Origin: Shewanella canadensis
GTDB taxonomy: Bacteria; Pseudomonadota; Gammaproteobacteria; Enterobacterales; Shewanellaceae
Assembly (NCBI RefSeq): GCF_003966225.1
Contig: NZ_RXNU01000013.1
Coordinates: 62,001-126,000, forward strand
DNA length: 64,000 nt
Reading direction: 5' to 3'
Every line of letters begins with the position of its first letter. Within the stretch, counting starts at the first letter, position 1. The notes below the pieces were generated by a model that did not search any database, was not told the DNA's origin, and was given only the letters and a program-made list of their open reading frames with translations. Below, in pieces: positions 34,841 to 43,559 of this stretch. Made by a program: the position numbers and the translations under genes.

Positions 34841-36064
34841 ATGAATACAGTTTATTCAATAGGTGAACTAGAGTCGTTCTTAGTGGCAATTTTGGTGCTT
34901 TTCATTGGCCATTTTGTCAATCGTCACGTTGCCTCATTCAGGAAATATAATATTCCTGAACCTATCGTCGGTGGCCTGATTGTCGCCGCGATCATCACAA
35001 TTCTGCACTTTAATAATGTTGCATTGGAATTTACTCTGTCGATGCAAAACACCCTGATGCTGATGTTTTTCAGTACGGTTGGTTTAGCGGCAAGTTATAA
35101 GTTATTGCTCAAGGGAGGCAGTAAGGTCTTTATCTTCTTAGGTATCGCTTCCCTCTATATCGTGATCCAAAATGCTGTCGGTGTCAGTTTAGCTACGACG
35201 CTGGGGTTAGAACCTCTTATGGGGCTCATTGCCGGTTCCATCACCCTATCGGGTGGTCATGGAACAGGGGCGGCGTGGGCACAAACCTTTTCAGACACTT
35301 ATGGCATTAATACCCTCGAGTTCGCCATGGCTGCGGCTACCTTTGGCCTGGTGATGGGCGGGATAATCGGTGGTCCGGTTGCCCAGAGGCTAATCAATAA
35401 GAATAACTTACTCTCTTCATATGGCGTAGGCGGTAACCATCACAAAGATCACCCGGATCTCCTCACCTACGATCAGTTAGAAGAGGACAGAGTGACGGCT
35501 AAGAGTATCCTCGAGGTACTCTTCCTGCTGCTCCTATGTGTAGCGGGGGCTAAGTGGATCGGTTCGCTGGTGTCCACTATGGATATTGGTTGGCTGAAAA
35601 TGCCAGACTTTGTCTATGCGCTGTTTTTAGGCGTGGTGATCACCAATATCACTGAGTTATCTCGTGGTTATAAGATAAACAGTGAGAGTGTCGATGTCTT
35701 GGGGACGGTCTCTTTATCTCTGTTTCTGGCTATGGCATTGATGAACCTGAAACTTTGGGAAATATTCGATCTTGCCGTGCCTTTATTGATAATCCTGTTG
35801 GTGCAAACTATCACCTTAGCGTTCTTTGCCTATTTCGTGACGTTCCGATTGATGGGAAGTAACTACGATGCTGCCGTGATGGCTGGTGGTCATTGTGGTT
35901 TTGGTATGGGAGCAACACCTACGGCCGTAATGAATATGGGCGCGCTCGTTTCGAGAACGGGTCCGTCGCCACAAGCCTTTATGGTAGTACCTATCGTCGG
36001 AGCTTTCTTCATCGATATTGTGAATGCGATTATTCTGCAGGGCTACTTAAGCTTTGTCGGTTAA
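34841..36064 (+). CDS. gltS: Sodium/glutamate symporter GltS
   Basis: A 407-residue transporter that imports glutamate with sodium. It has about ten membrane helices in two inverted halves, each with the re-entrant glycine-rich loop (GSITLSGGHGTGAAWAQTF near 130-148 and VMAGGHCGFGMGATPTAV near 347-364, position guides), characteristic of the ESS family. Preceded by TAGGAGTTTC and followed by a terminator. Confidence 0.95.
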   Translation: MNTVYSIGELESFLVAILVLFIGHFVNRHVASFRKYNIPEPIVGGLIVAAIITILHFNNVALEFTLSMQNTLMLMFFSTVGLAASYKLLLKGGSKVFIFLGIASLYIVIQNAVGVSLATTLGLEPLMGLIAGSITLSGGHGTGAAWAQTFSDTYGINTLEFAMAAATFGLVMGGIIGGPVAQRLINKNNLLSSYGVGGNHHKDHPDLLTYDQLEEDRVTAKSILEVLFLLLLCVAGAKWIGSLVSTMDIGWLKMPDFVYALFLGVVITNITELSRGYKINSESVDVLGTVSLSLFLAMALMNLKLWEIFDLAVPLLIILLVQTITLAFFAYFVTFRLMGSNYDAAVMAGGHCGFGMGATPTAVMNMGALVSRTGPSPQAFMVVPIVGAFFIDIVNAIILQGYLSFVG

Positions 36065-36135
36065 GCCTAAACTAAAGCTATAGCGCAAGTGCTCCCAAAT
36101 ATTCTTAATGATGTTTGGGAGCCGATACAGATAGA

Positions 36136-36176
36136 AAGCACTTCTTATACCGATTGGTATATGAGGTGCTTTTTTG
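36136..36176 (+). terminator. gltS terminator built around a MITE-end palindrome
   Basis: The hairpin arms AGCACTTCTTATACC and GGTATATGAGGTGCT pair with two imperfect positions and are followed by TTTTTT. The tip, ATACCGATTGGTAT at 36147-36160, is the same palindromic sequence as the ends of the 314-bp elements at 17864 and 56708. Confidence 0.85.
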
Positions 36177-36325
36177 TTTCCGTTCTCAACACACCTCTAC
36201 AAACCAGCTAAAAATCCAGACTCCTGAACCGGAAAGAGACAAATAATTTACAATCGGTGCAATCAAACAGGGTCTAGTATTCGTTATAGAGATGAACACT
36301 TCATTTTCTATAAGGACAGAACGAT

Positions 36326-36610
36326 ATGAACTCTACTAACAAAGCCCTCGGATTAACTGTGGCAGGTATTTTGGCTGCGGGAATATCCATGGGGGCCAAC
36401 GCGGTTCCTGAACAGCCCACGCAGTGGGAAAAATGTGCGGGTATTGCCAAGGCTGGGGCAAACGATTGCGGTGCGCTCGATGGCAGTCATGGCTGCGCCG
36501 GACAAGCTAAGACTGACAACTTACCCAATGAGTGGGTCTATGTGCCTGCCGGAACGTGTGAAAAGATCACTGGCGGCATCGTTAAAGCCGTGAAACCGGC
36601 TAAATCCTGA
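36326..36610 (+). CDS. bufA: Bufferin-type RiPP precursor (DUF2282, BufA1-like)
   Basis: A 94-residue secreted precursor with a signal peptide (cleavage after ANA at about 26) and four cysteines at 37, 48, 57 and 78 in the DUF2282 pattern: EKCAGIAKAGANDCG, DGSHGCAGQA and YVPAGTCEKI. Proteins of this family (bufferins) are modified by the adjacent DUF692 enzyme with its DUF2063 partner, which turns cysteines into copper-binding heterocycles, and are exported to protect against copper. That function is taken from the family. The stop codon overlaps the start of the enzyme gene (TGATG). Confidence 0.9.
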   Translation: MNSTNKALGLTVAGILAAGISMGANAVPEQPTQWEKCAGIAKAGANDCGALDGSHGCAGQAKTDNLPNEWVYVPAGTCEKITGGIVKAVKPAKS

Positions 36611-37512
36611 TGAAGCGGGGGAGTCTGAACGGTGCAGGAATTGGCCTGCGCATCCCCCATGTGCAGCAGATCTTAGCTGCCGATGAATCCGATATTCCCT
36701 GGTTTGAGGTATTAGCGGATAACTGGTTAGTCGAGGGAGGGCTGAATAAGCAGATGCTCGAGGCCATTGCCGAACGTTACCCTCTGGTGCTTCACAGTGT
36801 AGGGCTATCCTTAGGTGGTTTACCCGCCATAGACCTGGACTATCTGGCACAAATCAGAGCGTTAAAGGAGGCTACGGGCGCCCTCTGGTATTCAGAGCAT
36901 GCGAGCTTCTCTGGTAATGCCGGGCGTAAGGTACCCGATCTCCTGCCCTTACCCTATACCGAAGAGGCGGTGAAACACCTGAGCCGACGTATTATTCAGG
37001 TGCAGGAGTTTATGGGTGAAAGAATTCTGCTTGAAAACGTGTCTACCTATGTAAGTTGTCAATTTAATGAGCTGACCGAAGGTGAGTTTCTCGCGGCGGT
37101 AGCGAAAGAAGCCGATTGCTATCTGCTGTTAGATATCAATAACGCCTATGTCACGGCTAAGAATTTCAATCAGGATATGCAGGCATTTATGGAGGCTATT
37201 CCGGTGGAGCGGGTGAAACAGATCCACCTCGCGGGCTTCCATGATAAGGGGGACTTCTTGCTCGATGCCCATAACCATCCGGTAGACAAAGAGGTATGGC
37301 AGGAATTCGAGCATTTTATTGCCAAAAATGGAGCCATACCCAGCATGATCGAGTGGGATAATGACTTGCCACCACTGGAGAGATTGCTCGCCGAACGAAA
37401 TATCGCAGCGGCTATATTACAGGCCGCCGATGATAATCGGCTCTCGAGTGAGAGCCAAAGTGGTTCTCGCAGGAAAGCTGAGGGAGACAGAGGAGTAGGG
37501 CAATGCGTTTAG
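36610..37512 (+). CDS. bufB: DUF692 multinuclear iron oxidase (BufB-like MNIO)
   Basis: A 300-residue member of the DUF692 (MNIO, MbnB-like) family of TIM-barrel enzymes that use two or three non-haem irons and oxygen to modify peptide cysteines. Metal-ligand motifs are visible: LHSVGLSLGG near 60-69, WYSEHASFSG near 94-103, LLENVSTYVS near 140-149, LLDINNAYV near 175-183, HLAGFHDKGDFLLDAHNHPV near 208-227 and MIEWDNDLP near 247-255 (position guides). It starts within the stop codon of the precursor gene and overlaps bufC by 10 bases. Confidence 0.93.
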   Translation: MKRGSLNGAGIGLRIPHVQQILAADESDIPWFEVLADNWLVEGGLNKQMLEAIAERYPLVLHSVGLSLGGLPAIDLDYLAQIRALKEATGALWYSEHASFSGNAGRKVPDLLPLPYTEEAVKHLSRRIIQVQEFMGERILLENVSTYVSCQFNELTEGEFLAAVAKEADCYLLLDINNAYVTAKNFNQDMQAFMEAIPVERVKQIHLAGFHDKGDFLLDAHNHPVDKEVWQEFEHFIAKNGAIPSMIEWDNDLPPLERLLAERNIAAAILQAADDNRLSSESQSGSRRKAEGDRGVGQCV

Positions 37513-38282
37513 CTCAATGGCAAAACTCATTTATGGAGGCGCTCGGTCCGGAAGGCAGTGATGAAGAGTTTCTTTCACTGGTAAATCCCCGTGAGTCAGC
37601 CCGATTAGAGATATACCGTAATAACACCCTGCAGGCCTTAAAGGCGACCTTGATTAAGGCCTTTCCTATCTGTGAGCGGGTTGTCGGCGAGAGTTGTTTC
37701 GCTAAGATGGCTCAGGATTACCTTAACGTTAACCCTATGCTGGAGAGTAATCTTAACCATTATGGTGAAGGTTTCCCCCGGTTTATTGAGGAGATACTTG
37801 AAACTAACTCAGCATTTAATGGACTCGAATATCTCCCCGAGCTCGCTCAACTCGAGTGGCTGCTGCTTAAAAGTTATTATGCTGCGGACGGTCGTTCCTG
37901 TCTCGAACTGGCTGAAATAGCAGGGCTTAGCGAACGACAGCAAGAGAATATCGTTATGATATTGCGCCCCGATATTTTTATCCGAAGTTCAGGTTTTCCT
38001 CTATATGAGATCTGGCAGAATCATCAAGAGTGCAATGCTCAAGAGCACAGTGAACATGTTGAGATTGAGATGCCCCAGGAGCGTTATCATTTCTGTATCT
38101 ATCGAGATCCCTTTAAACCCAGAGTGGAGCGCATATCCCGCCTCGGGTATGAGCTGTTAATGGCGTTCGATGCCGAAGAGACCTTAGGGGAGATGACGCA
38201 GGCGACTTACGATATGACGCCCCTACCGGAATTCATCGCCAAGGGCTGGATATGTGGGTTTCGCATGCGAGAGCCAGGGTAG
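37503..38282 (+). CDS. bufC: DUF2063 partner protein (BufC-like)
   Basis: A 259-residue protein with the DUF2063 N-terminal domain (QNSFMEAL, SARLEIYRNNTLQALKATLIKAFP, position guides) and a C-terminal helical part. DUF2063 proteins are MbnC-like partners that present the precursor to the DUF692 enzyme. It overlaps the enzyme gene and its TAG stop codon directly abuts the sigma factor start. Confidence 0.9.
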   Translation: MRLAQWQNSFMEALGPEGSDEEFLSLVNPRESARLEIYRNNTLQALKATLIKAFPICERVVGESCFAKMAQDYLNVNPMLESNLNHYGEGFPRFIEEILETNSAFNGLEYLPELAQLEWLLLKSYYAADGRSCLELAEIAGLSERQQENIVMILRPDIFIRSSGFPLYEIWQNHQECNAQEHSEHVEIEMPQERYHFCIYRDPFKPRVERISRLGYELLMAFDAEETLGEMTQATYDMTPLPEFIAKGWICGFRMREPG

Positions 38283-38768
38283 ATGTTGTCTCGTGAGCAG
38301 CTTCAAGGCCTGTATCGTTACTGCTTCTGTTTAACGAGAGAGCGTGGCGGTGCCGAAGATCTGCTGCAGACGTCGCTGGAGAAATGGATTCGACGGAATA
38401 AAGAGGTTGAGTATTCCCATGCCTACATAAGGAAGATCATTCGTAATCAATTTGTCGATGATTGCCGTCGCAAACAGAAGGTGGCATTCGAGTCTATCGA
38501 AGAGCATGCGCCGATTTTACTCGATGAAACGTCTTTAGAGACATTGCAGATACAGCATCACCTCATTGAACAAGTGCTTAATTTATTGAACTCTGCCGAA
38601 CGAGAGGTGCTCTACCTGTGGGCCATCGATGGCTTTAGCGCATCAGAAATCAGCGAAGATCTTAATCAGCCCCGAGGGACTATTCTGTCCCGTTTACACC
38701 GAATAAAGCAAAAGGTTGCCGATGCGAGCGAAGAGCAGAAGAGACGTTTGTCCGGGGCGTCATCATGA
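38283..38768 (+). CDS. ECF-type RNA polymerase sigma factor
   Basis: A 161-residue ECF sigma factor with a sigma-2 region (YRYCFCLTRERGGAEDLLQTSLEKW near 11-35 and YIRKIIRNQFVDDCRRKQK near 63-81, position guides) and a sigma-4 helix-turn-helix (LWAIDGFSASEISEDLNQPRGTILSRLHRIKQ). It starts on the base after bufC ends and overlaps the next gene by four bases (ATGA). It probably drives its own operon from a promoter ahead of bufA. Confidence 0.92.
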   Translation: MLSREQLQGLYRYCFCLTRERGGAEDLLQTSLEKWIRRNKEVEYSHAYIRKIIRNQFVDDCRRKQKVAFESIEEHAPILLDETSLETLQIQHHLIEQVLNLLNSAEREVLYLWAIDGFSASEISEDLNQPRGTILSRLHRIKQKVADASEEQKRRLSGASS

Positions 38769-39439
38769 ACAAAAAAATTGATAAGATGGATACCTCATTT
38801 AAACAGTCGGCAAAGCAGTTTATCGAGCAGCAGCGTCTCGATGATGAAAAACTGACGAAATTTGAGCATTTGCTGTCGGGTCATATGGCAGAGGAGTCAC
38901 CGGTAGAGTCATCATTCGATAATAGTAAAGGGCAAGTCGAAGATGTCAGTAACTCAAAGGTGCGCCTGAGATCTTATATGGCTCTGGCAGCCAGCCTTAT
39001 TTTAATTTTGACCTTGAGCCTCAATTTTTACCCAGAGGAACCCGTAATGAGTTGGAAGATTGCCGATGAAGTGGCGATGAACCATATCAATATGAAGCCC
39101 CTTGAAATCGATTCTCAGAGAATCGAGCCAATACGTGAGTATTTTACCGAACTGGATTTTTCAGTTGTGAAGTCTAGCCTATTCTCGAAGCAAAATAACG
39201 AGTTGCTCGGCGCCAGATACTGCTCAATTCAAGGTGTTAGCGCGGCTCAGATCCGTTATCAAACAGATACCGGAAATAAAGTGACGCTTTATGAGGTGGG
39301 TTATGATGCAGAGCTTTACGGGGAGCTGCCGCATATTGAGTCTGGTGAGCAAGCTTTAGAGGTCTATGTAAAAGGGATAAGGGTATTGCTTTGGGTTGAA
39401 AAGGGGCTATTAATGGCCGAGGCTCAAAGTATTGATTGA
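38765..39439 (+). CDS. Probable anti-sigma factor, single membrane span
   Basis: A 224-residue protein with a charged N-terminal cytoplasmic part of about 70 residues, one membrane helix (MALAASLILILTLSLNF, about 76-92) and a periplasmic domain of about 130 residues with one cysteine (ARYCSIQG) and methionine/histidine residues near the membrane (MNHINMK). Position and topology are those of an ECF anti-sigma factor, although I recognise no zinc-binding HxxxCxxC motif. The signal may be copper in the periplasm; that is inference from the operon. Confidence 0.75.
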   Translation: MNKKIDKMDTSFKQSAKQFIEQQRLDDEKLTKFEHLLSGHMAEESPVESSFDNSKGQVEDVSNSKVRLRSYMALAASLILILTLSLNFYPEEPVMSWKIADEVAMNHINMKPLEIDSQRIEPIREYFTELDFSVVKSSLFSKQNNELLGARYCSIQGVSAAQIRYQTDTGNKVTLYEVGYDAELYGELPHIESGEQALEVYVKGIRVLLWVEKGLLMAEAQSID

Positions 39440-39473
39440 GCCTCGCATATCAGGCTGATGTAGAGCGGACTCC

Positions 39474-40472
39474 TCATAGCGGGAAAAATTTTGATTCCAG
39501 AGCTTGCCAACGGGGTTCATCGGCGCAATGGGGAACATGATGGAGCAGATAATTGAGATCGCCTGTGTGTCTTAACTGGCTCAATACCATCATATGTTGT
39601 TGCAAGCCGTTACCCCGCTCTTCCCGGTAACCATAGCCGTCGAGAAAGGCGTGGAATATCCCGGGCTCTCCCTGTGCAAACAGTAGGGCTGGAGAGGCAA
39701 ACTCAAACAGTGGATCGGGGCAGACGAGGGCGTCACCAAAATCAAAAATTCCTACGAGTCGATAATGACCCGCATGAGCTGCCACCAGCAGATTTCCCGG
39801 ATGTAGATCGGTATGGATCAGGTGCATCTCCCCGCTCTTCAAAAAGATATCGAGTCTGGAGATATGCTGATCCAGATAGGAGGTTAAACACTCAAGCAGG
39901 GCGGTGGGAACCTGTTGTTTCTTGCGTTTCTCATAGCAATGCTTTCTCTGTAACCGAACGAATTCCGGCCAATCCAGTTTTATCTCTGGGATCTCGGCTA
40001 CATCGAGTCGATGTAGCCGGGCACTGAACTGACCGAGAGCATGGGCTATCTCCACTTTATTTTCCAAGGTCAGCGTATCTATTACCGATGACAACATTAC
40101 CCCTTCGAGTTTATCTATGACTAAGTAGAGCCAGTTATCGACCTCTCCCGAGTAGAGCAATTTAGGTACGGCGATTCCTAAATCTTGACCATTGAGTAAT
40201 TTGAGGCTGTGATATTCGCTCTGAAACTGGCTGTGCCAGTTTGGTGCGAGAACCTTAACGATATAAGCTTGCTCTTCGCTTTGCTCAGAGTTCAAAGTTA
40301 GCTCAAACACTGGATTTGTGCCTTCGAAGTTCTGAGACACTTGGGAGACAGTTATGTTGTGCCGGTCTATGATGATATCGAGCAGAGGCTGCCAATCATT
40401 GAGCCGCCAGTGGTCGCAAATATCGCAAGCCTCATCATAACTAGGGTTGCGGGGTAATCTTGTCAATGGCAT
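39474..40472 (-). CDS. Aminoglycoside-phosphotransferase-fold kinase
   Basis: A 332-residue protein of the APH/choline kinase fold. The N-lobe lysine region (AYIVKVLAPNW) and catalytic loop LIHTDLHPGNLLV near 222-234, followed by IFDFGDA near 250, are intact. Many such proteins phosphorylate small metabolites rather than antibiotics; the substrate is unknown. It converges with the anti-sigma factor gene. Confidence 0.88.
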   Translation of the reverse strand: MPLTRLPRNPSYDEACDICDHWRLNDWQPLLDIIIDRHNITVSQVSQNFEGTNPVFELTLNSEQSEEQAYIVKVLAPNWHSQFQSEYHSLKLLNGQDLGIAVPKLLYSGEVDNWLYLVIDKLEGVMLSSVIDTLTLENKVEIAHALGQFSARLHRLDVAEIPEIKLDWPEFVRLQRKHCYEKRKKQQVPTALLECLTSYLDQHISRLDIFLKSGEMHLIHTDLHPGNLLVAAHAGHYRLVGIFDFGDALVCPDPLFEFASPALLFAQGEPGIFHAFLDGYGYREERGNGLQQHMMVLSQLRHTGDLNYLLHHVPHCADEPRWQALESKFFPL

Positions 40473-40679
40473 CGGGCGTATTCCCTTCTCTTCATTTGTC
40501 TATGCTGCTTTAGTGTTTGTGAATAAGTCACGACTTAGAGATCACAACATGTAAACCTGATTGTAACATTTGGTGGGGGATTTGTGATTTTGTTGGTGTT
40601 AAGGAGGAAAGTGGCTTTAGAGGCTGCTCGTTTAGGTTAGTATGCGGCGATAATTCTACTTATTTTGATATGGCCTAAT

Positions 40680-40985
40680 ATGAGTTTAATGTTAAAGGTA
40701 TCGATAGCGGCGGCAGTCCTGTTGACCGTCTCGGGTTGTGCGACTCAGAATGATTGGGAAGCGGTGGGTGGCTCAAAGGGGGATGCCGTAGTGCGGCTAA
40801 GCTATGAGCTTAGGGCCTTAGATAGCCATACTCCTGATGAGAGCGATGGGATTAGGTTGGCTAAGCAGCGCTGCGGCTACTGGGGATTTTCCGGTGCTAA
40901 GCCGTTCGATGTGGAAACCAAGAGCTGTGCCGATGAGCAATGCCGCTCTTACATTATCACCAAAGAATATCAGTGCGTTGACTGA
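40680..40985 (+). CDS. YecR-like lipoprotein
   Basis: A 101-residue lipoprotein with a lipobox near residue 18 (TVSGC). The mature part has WEAVGGSKGDAVVRLSYE, LAKQRCGYWGF and ending KEYQCVD, the pattern of YecR-type lipoproteins, which are flagellar-regulon members in enterobacteria. I use ATG 40680; a TTG at 40665 and a second ATG at 40689 are in frame. Its cysteine pairs suggest disulfides. Confidence 0.8.
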   Translation: MSLMLKVSIAAAVLLTVSGCATQNDWEAVGGSKGDAVVRLSYELRALDSHTPDESDGIRLAKQRCGYWGFSGAKPFDVETKSCADEQCRSYIITKEYQCVD

Positions 40986-41079
40986 TTGATCATTTAAGCC
41001 ATTGATTGAGCGGCGATTAGATAGTGGCTTATCTAATCGCACCGTCTCAAGGTTGGTTTCCGGTGGGCTTGCGGACCTG

Positions 41080-41865
41080 CTACTTCTTAGTTTCTTGTTT
41101 AGAACAGACTGAACAGTCGGCCTGTTTAGCTATCTTCATCTCGCGAAACTCCATCGTCATGGCATCGATCATTAAGATGCGACCGATGAGTGGTTTGCCC
41201 ATATTCGAGATGACCTTAATGGCTTCGGTGGCTTGTAAGCAACCTATCATGCCGACGACCGGTGCCAATATCCCTGACTCGACGCAAGTGAGCATTTGTT
41301 CACCAAATAACTGGCTGAAGCAGTGGTAGCAAGGGTGCTCACCTTGATAGTCAAATACTGTGACCGTCCCTTCCATGCGGATGGCGGCGGCGGACACCAA
41401 AGGTACCTTGTGAGTAAAGCAGTTTTTATTGAGTTGCTCGCGTACCGCCACGTTATCGGTGCAGTCCATTACCAGGCTATGTTTGGCGACTAGCTCATCC
41501 AATTCAGGATCGTCGAGCACCGCGTTGATAGTGTCGATCTGAATATGGGGGTTGAGCTGGCTTAGGGCCTCTCTTGCCGATTCAACTTTTGGCTGGCCGA
41601 CATTCTTGTCCTGATGCAATACCTGACGCTGAAGATTAGAGATCTCAACGGTATCGAAGTCGACGATGGTCATCTGCCCCACGCCCGCAACGGCAAGGTA
41701 TTGAGTGGCTGCACAGCCAAGACCGCCAGCGCCTATAACCAGAACTTTTGCGAGTTTTAGCTTCTCCTGTCCGTCGAAATCCATCGCCTTGATGGAGATC
41801 TGTCGACTGTATCTGAGCATCTCACTATCGGACAAAATCTCATCGGTATCTTGGGTCGAGCTCAT
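41080..41865 (-). CDS. moeB: Molybdopterin-synthase adenylyltransferase MoeB
   Basis: A 261-residue E1-like enzyme that adenylates the C-terminus of MoaD (25870) so that it can be thiocarboxylated. It has the nucleotide motif VLVIGAGGLGC near residues 41-51, the arginine finger region and two CxxC zinc pairs (CYHC and CSVC). It is 82 bases downstream of moeA on the same strand. The spacer contains a short direct repeat of TTATTCTAGC. Confidence 0.94.
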   Translation of the reverse strand: MSSTQDTDEILSDSEMLRYSRQISIKAMDFDGQEKLKLAKVLVIGAGGLGCAATQYLAVAGVGQMTIVDFDTVEISNLQRQVLHQDKNVGQPKVESAREALSQLNPHIQIDTINAVLDDPELDELVAKHSLVMDCTDNVAVREQLNKNCFTHKVPLVSAAAIRMEGTVTVFDYQGEHPCYHCFSQLFGEQMLTCVESGILAPVVGMIGCLQATEAIKVISNMGKPLIGRILMIDAMTMEFREMKIAKQADCSVCSKQETKK

Positions 41866-41947
41866 ATCACTTTATTCCTGAACGAATAATGAAAATTCTT
41901 GTGTTAGTACCTATTTGCTAAGCACTTATTCTAGCTAAGCAGTTATT

Positions 41948-43192
41948 CTAGCAAAGTACTGAATTAAAAGGTTCAACCGTGACCATGGTGCCATCGGCGG
42001 TGTTGCCCTGTTCCTGACTTAAGATCACGAAACAGTTGGCTAGACTCATAGAGGTGAGCATGCCAGAACCTTGGCCACCGGTAATGCAGACTTCGGCTTC
42101 ACCATTTTCATTACTGCTCAGGATGCCACGCTGATATTCGACGCGACCCGGGAATTTACGTAAATTACCCTTGAGCTTTGCTTTTAACTGTAATGGCTTA
42201 GATTGAGGCAGGCCCTGCATCTTATTCAAAAGTGGCCAAACGAGTTTATAGAAGGTCACCATAGAGGAGACCGGGTTACCGGGAAGTCCGCAGAAGATGG
42301 CTTTTCCTAAGTGACCAAAGGCGAAAGGCTTGCCTGGTTTGATGGCCAGTTTCCAGAAGGTGACCTCTCCCTCTTCGTCCAGGATCTGTTTCGTGTAGTC
42401 CGCATCACCGACAGACACGCCGCCTGAGGTCAGTACCATGTCGGCATTGGCCGAGGCGTTACGAAAAGCATGACGTATCGCTTCCGGGTCGTCTTTAATT
42501 ACTCCCATGTCGATCCATTCAACATTGGCACGGCTCAATAGACCCTGAATGCTGTAACGATTGGAGTCGTAAATCTGTCCCGGTGCGAGTTCGGTGCCAA
42601 CCGGGCGCAATTCATCTCCGGTGGAGAAGAAGGCAACTTTTACCTGACGGGTGACTCGGAGTTGGTTTGCCCCAATCGTAGCCAGCACTCCCATCTCAGC
42701 TGCACCTATCTGAGTACCGGAAACGAGTACCTTGCCGCCGGTTTTTACCTCTTCGCCACGGTAGCGTACATTGGCACCCTTAGCTTTAGGTGCTTCAATG
42801 AAGATTGAATTCTCTTTAGCTTCGACCTTCTCCTGCATCTGCACCGTGTCGTATCCATCCGGAACAGGCGCTCCGGTCATGATACGAATACAGGTGTTGG
42901 CCTTAGGTACCCCTTCAAATGGGTGCCCGGCAAAGGATTGACCTATCAGTGTCAGACTTTCATTACCGGCAAGATCGTCGAAACGGAAGGCGTAACCATC
43001 CATAGCTGAATTATTAAAAGGAGGAAGATCGATGCTAGAGGCTAAATCTTCAGCCAGAACGCGGCCTAAGGCGTGGGAGAGCTGCACAACTTCAGAATCA
43101 TCTACTGGGTTGACCTGCTTGAGAAGTAGGGCGATCGCTTCATCTGGATGCATAAGACTTGGTTGAGAACATGGATCTGCTTTACTGGGCAT
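41948..43192 (-). CDS. moeA: Molybdopterin molybdenumtransferase MoeA
   Basis: A 414-residue enzyme that inserts molybdenum into adenylated molybdopterin. The four-domain pattern is clear: N-terminal LPPFNNSAMDGYAFR near 60-74, RIMTGAPVPDGYDTV near 102-116, the MPT-binding domain with DSNRYSIQGLL and TSGGVSVGDADYT, FGLPGNPVSS-type segment near 302 and a C-terminal beta domain (position guides). It is the first gene of moeA-moeB. Confidence 0.95.
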   Translation of the reverse strand: MPSKADPCSQPSLMHPDEAIALLLKQVNPVDDSEVVQLSHALGRVLAEDLASSIDLPPFNNSAMDGYAFRFDDLAGNESLTLIGQSFAGHPFEGVPKANTCIRIMTGAPVPDGYDTVQMQEKVEAKENSIFIEAPKAKGANVRYRGEEVKTGGKVLVSGTQIGAAEMGVLATIGANQLRVTRQVKVAFFSTGDELRPVGTELAPGQIYDSNRYSIQGLLSRANVEWIDMGVIKDDPEAIRHAFRNASANADMVLTSGGVSVGDADYTKQILDEEGEVTFWKLAIKPGKPFAFGHLGKAIFCGLPGNPVSSMVTFYKLVWPLLNKMQGLPQSKPLQLKAKLKGNLRKFPGRVEYQRGILSSNENGEAEVCITGGQGSGMLTSMSLANCFVILSQEQGNTADGTMVTVEPFNSVLC

Positions 43193-43559
43193 CGGGCTAC
43201 CTTAAGATACGTGAATACAGGCGAATTGAGTAAAAAAGTTGTCGCTCATTATGCCACGGTGAATCAAGAAGGCCATGATCTCAACTGCAGTTTTTTATCG
43301 GTATGAATAAGAATTGTATGAAATTGTTTTTGAGAGGAATACGACTGCATCCATGCCGTCGTATATCGAAAGCATTCAACGTTGCATAAAGGGCTTTGCC
43401 CTTTGCTTTAAACATCAGTCGCACTACGTGAGCTACTCAGGATTTCCACTTCTGCTTTGCATTGTCTTAAAAGGGGACAACCATTTCTTCATCAATGCCC
43501 TTGAATTGAAAACCCTGAGGGGCTCTGAATTGATTACATATGTAATGCAGTTGGTATTC
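43193..43559. other. Intergenic region between the RND operon and moeA
   Basis: About 367 bases. It contains a perfect small hairpin AAAGGGC/GCCCTTT (43388-43405) and an inverted pair CGAC...GTCG around 43341. A plus-strand frame at 43314-43625 runs through it but lacks a ribosome site and overlaps the adaptor gene, so it is not called. The moeA promoter should be here. Confidence 0.4.

Noticed and set aside
39474..40472. Aminoglycoside resistance gene
   Set aside because: The kinase fold is shared by many metabolic kinases; there is no mobile context, and the sequence does not let me assign an antibiotic substrate.
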